Shown: one piece after another, positions 63,843-64,000 of the stretch | Layout: each line of letters opens with the position of its first letter | Position numbering within the stretch: position 1 is the first letter of the stretch | NCBI RefSeq assembly: GCF_030323145.1 | Contig: NZ_CP100470.1 | Span: forward strand, 992,001-1,056,000 | Length of the DNA: 64,000 nt | Reading direction: 5' to 3' | From: Mesorhizobium sp. C432A | GTDB taxonomy: Bacteria; Pseudomonadota; Alphaproteobacteria; Rhizobiales; Rhizobiaceae | Notes under the pieces: generated by a model | Databases searched by the model: none | Told to the model about the DNA's origin: nothing | The model's input: the letters and a program-made list of their open reading frames with translations, nothing else | Made by a program: the position numbers and the translations under genes

Positions 63843-64000
63843 CTAGTCCGACGCCGCCTCGACCTGCTTGCGCCGGTGCTCCCAGGTTCCGGTCGTCTGC
63901 GGCTTGACGAACAGCCTGGTGATCTCCGGCATTTCTTTTTTCAAGAGCGCCTCGATGCGCTCGACACAGGCTTCGATCTCAGGCGCCGTCAGATGGTCCT
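63843..64000 (-). CDS. C-terminal end of a probable cation-efflux (CDF) transporter
   Basis: An open reverse-strand frame enters from the right edge and stops at 63843. It encodes DHLTAPEIEACVERIEALLK, then KEMPEITRLFVKPQ and TTGTWEHRRKQVEAASD. The pattern of a paired helix followed by a strand ending in a phrase like FVKPQ resembles the cytosolic metal-binding tail of cation diffusion facilitators. Without the membrane part this identity is tentative. Confidence 0.5.
   Translation of the reverse strand, partial: DHLTAPEIEACVERIEALLKKEMPEITRLFVKPQTTGTWEHRRKQVEAASD

Overview
This window looks like a piece of the main chromosome of an alphaproteobacterium of the order Rhizobiales, most likely Mesorhizobium or a close relative. 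I infer this from the high GC content, from the gene order (addA tail-trxA; trpF-trpB-trpA-accD-folC; infC...rpmI-rplT-pheS-pheT; rpmH-rnpA-yidC...engB...argB; dapD...dapE...truA-fmt...def...rmuC) and from several families of palindromic intergenic repeats that I know from Mesorhizobium genomes. No database search was run. All family names come from motifs and general knowledge of the families. I saw no transposase, phage gene or CRISPR array.

Layout. 0-11 kb: trxA, a cupin, an antitoxin whose toxin partner is reduced to a few codons, the leftward trpFBA-accD-folC-VOC operon, a YgjP-type metalloprotease, DUF2852, and an alpha/beta hydrolase-BenE pair. 11-18 kb: translation genes infC (ATT start), rpmI, rplT, pheS, pheT, with a GFA-family gene inside pheS-pheT. 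18-27 kb: accessory genes, namely an aldo/keto reductase with a divergent LysR gene bracketed by repeats, cytochrome b561-YceI, a Gfo/Idh oxidoreductase, a frameshifted hydrolase, an ECF sigma factor with a SnoaL-like tail, and a GntR-cupin pair. A LysR remnant lies beside tRNA-Arg(ACG). 27-34 kb: an orphan histidine kinase, rpmH-rnpA-yidC, a fasciclin-domain protein, an acetyltransferase and engB. 34-43 kb: an apparent accessory block between engB and argB, containing a TetR-controlled EmrAB-type pump, a flavin monooxygenase, Tat-exported MsrB, a second fasciclin protein, a RskA-like anti-sigma factor with its ECF sigma factor, and a decayed amidase. 43-50 kb: argB, RidA, a BchE-like radical SAM protein, Lrp-phhA, a GMC oxidoreductase with a tiny Tat-leader partner, and a diguanylate cyclase. 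50-64 kb: the lysine/diaminopimelate and translation region (HAD nucleotidase, LOG, dapD, dapE, truA, fmt, def, rmuC), with a VapBC module between fmt and def.

The most interesting signals are regulatory. (1) The two unlinked fasciclin genes (31952 and 40908) share an ECF-type promoter motif, GAAACT-N15-CGTA[A/T]C, at the same distance from their starts. The second lies beside a sigma/anti-sigma pair resembling SigK-RskA, which controls fasciclin-domain proteins in Mycobacterium. (2) The tetR-emrA gap holds two GAACCG-N2-CGGTTC operators centred 63 bp apart. (3) A RidA-family gene has three CATACG-N3-CGTATG sites upstream. (4) Several genes are caught in decay: the vapC stub, the hydrolase frameshift, the LysR scrap and the amidase remnant.
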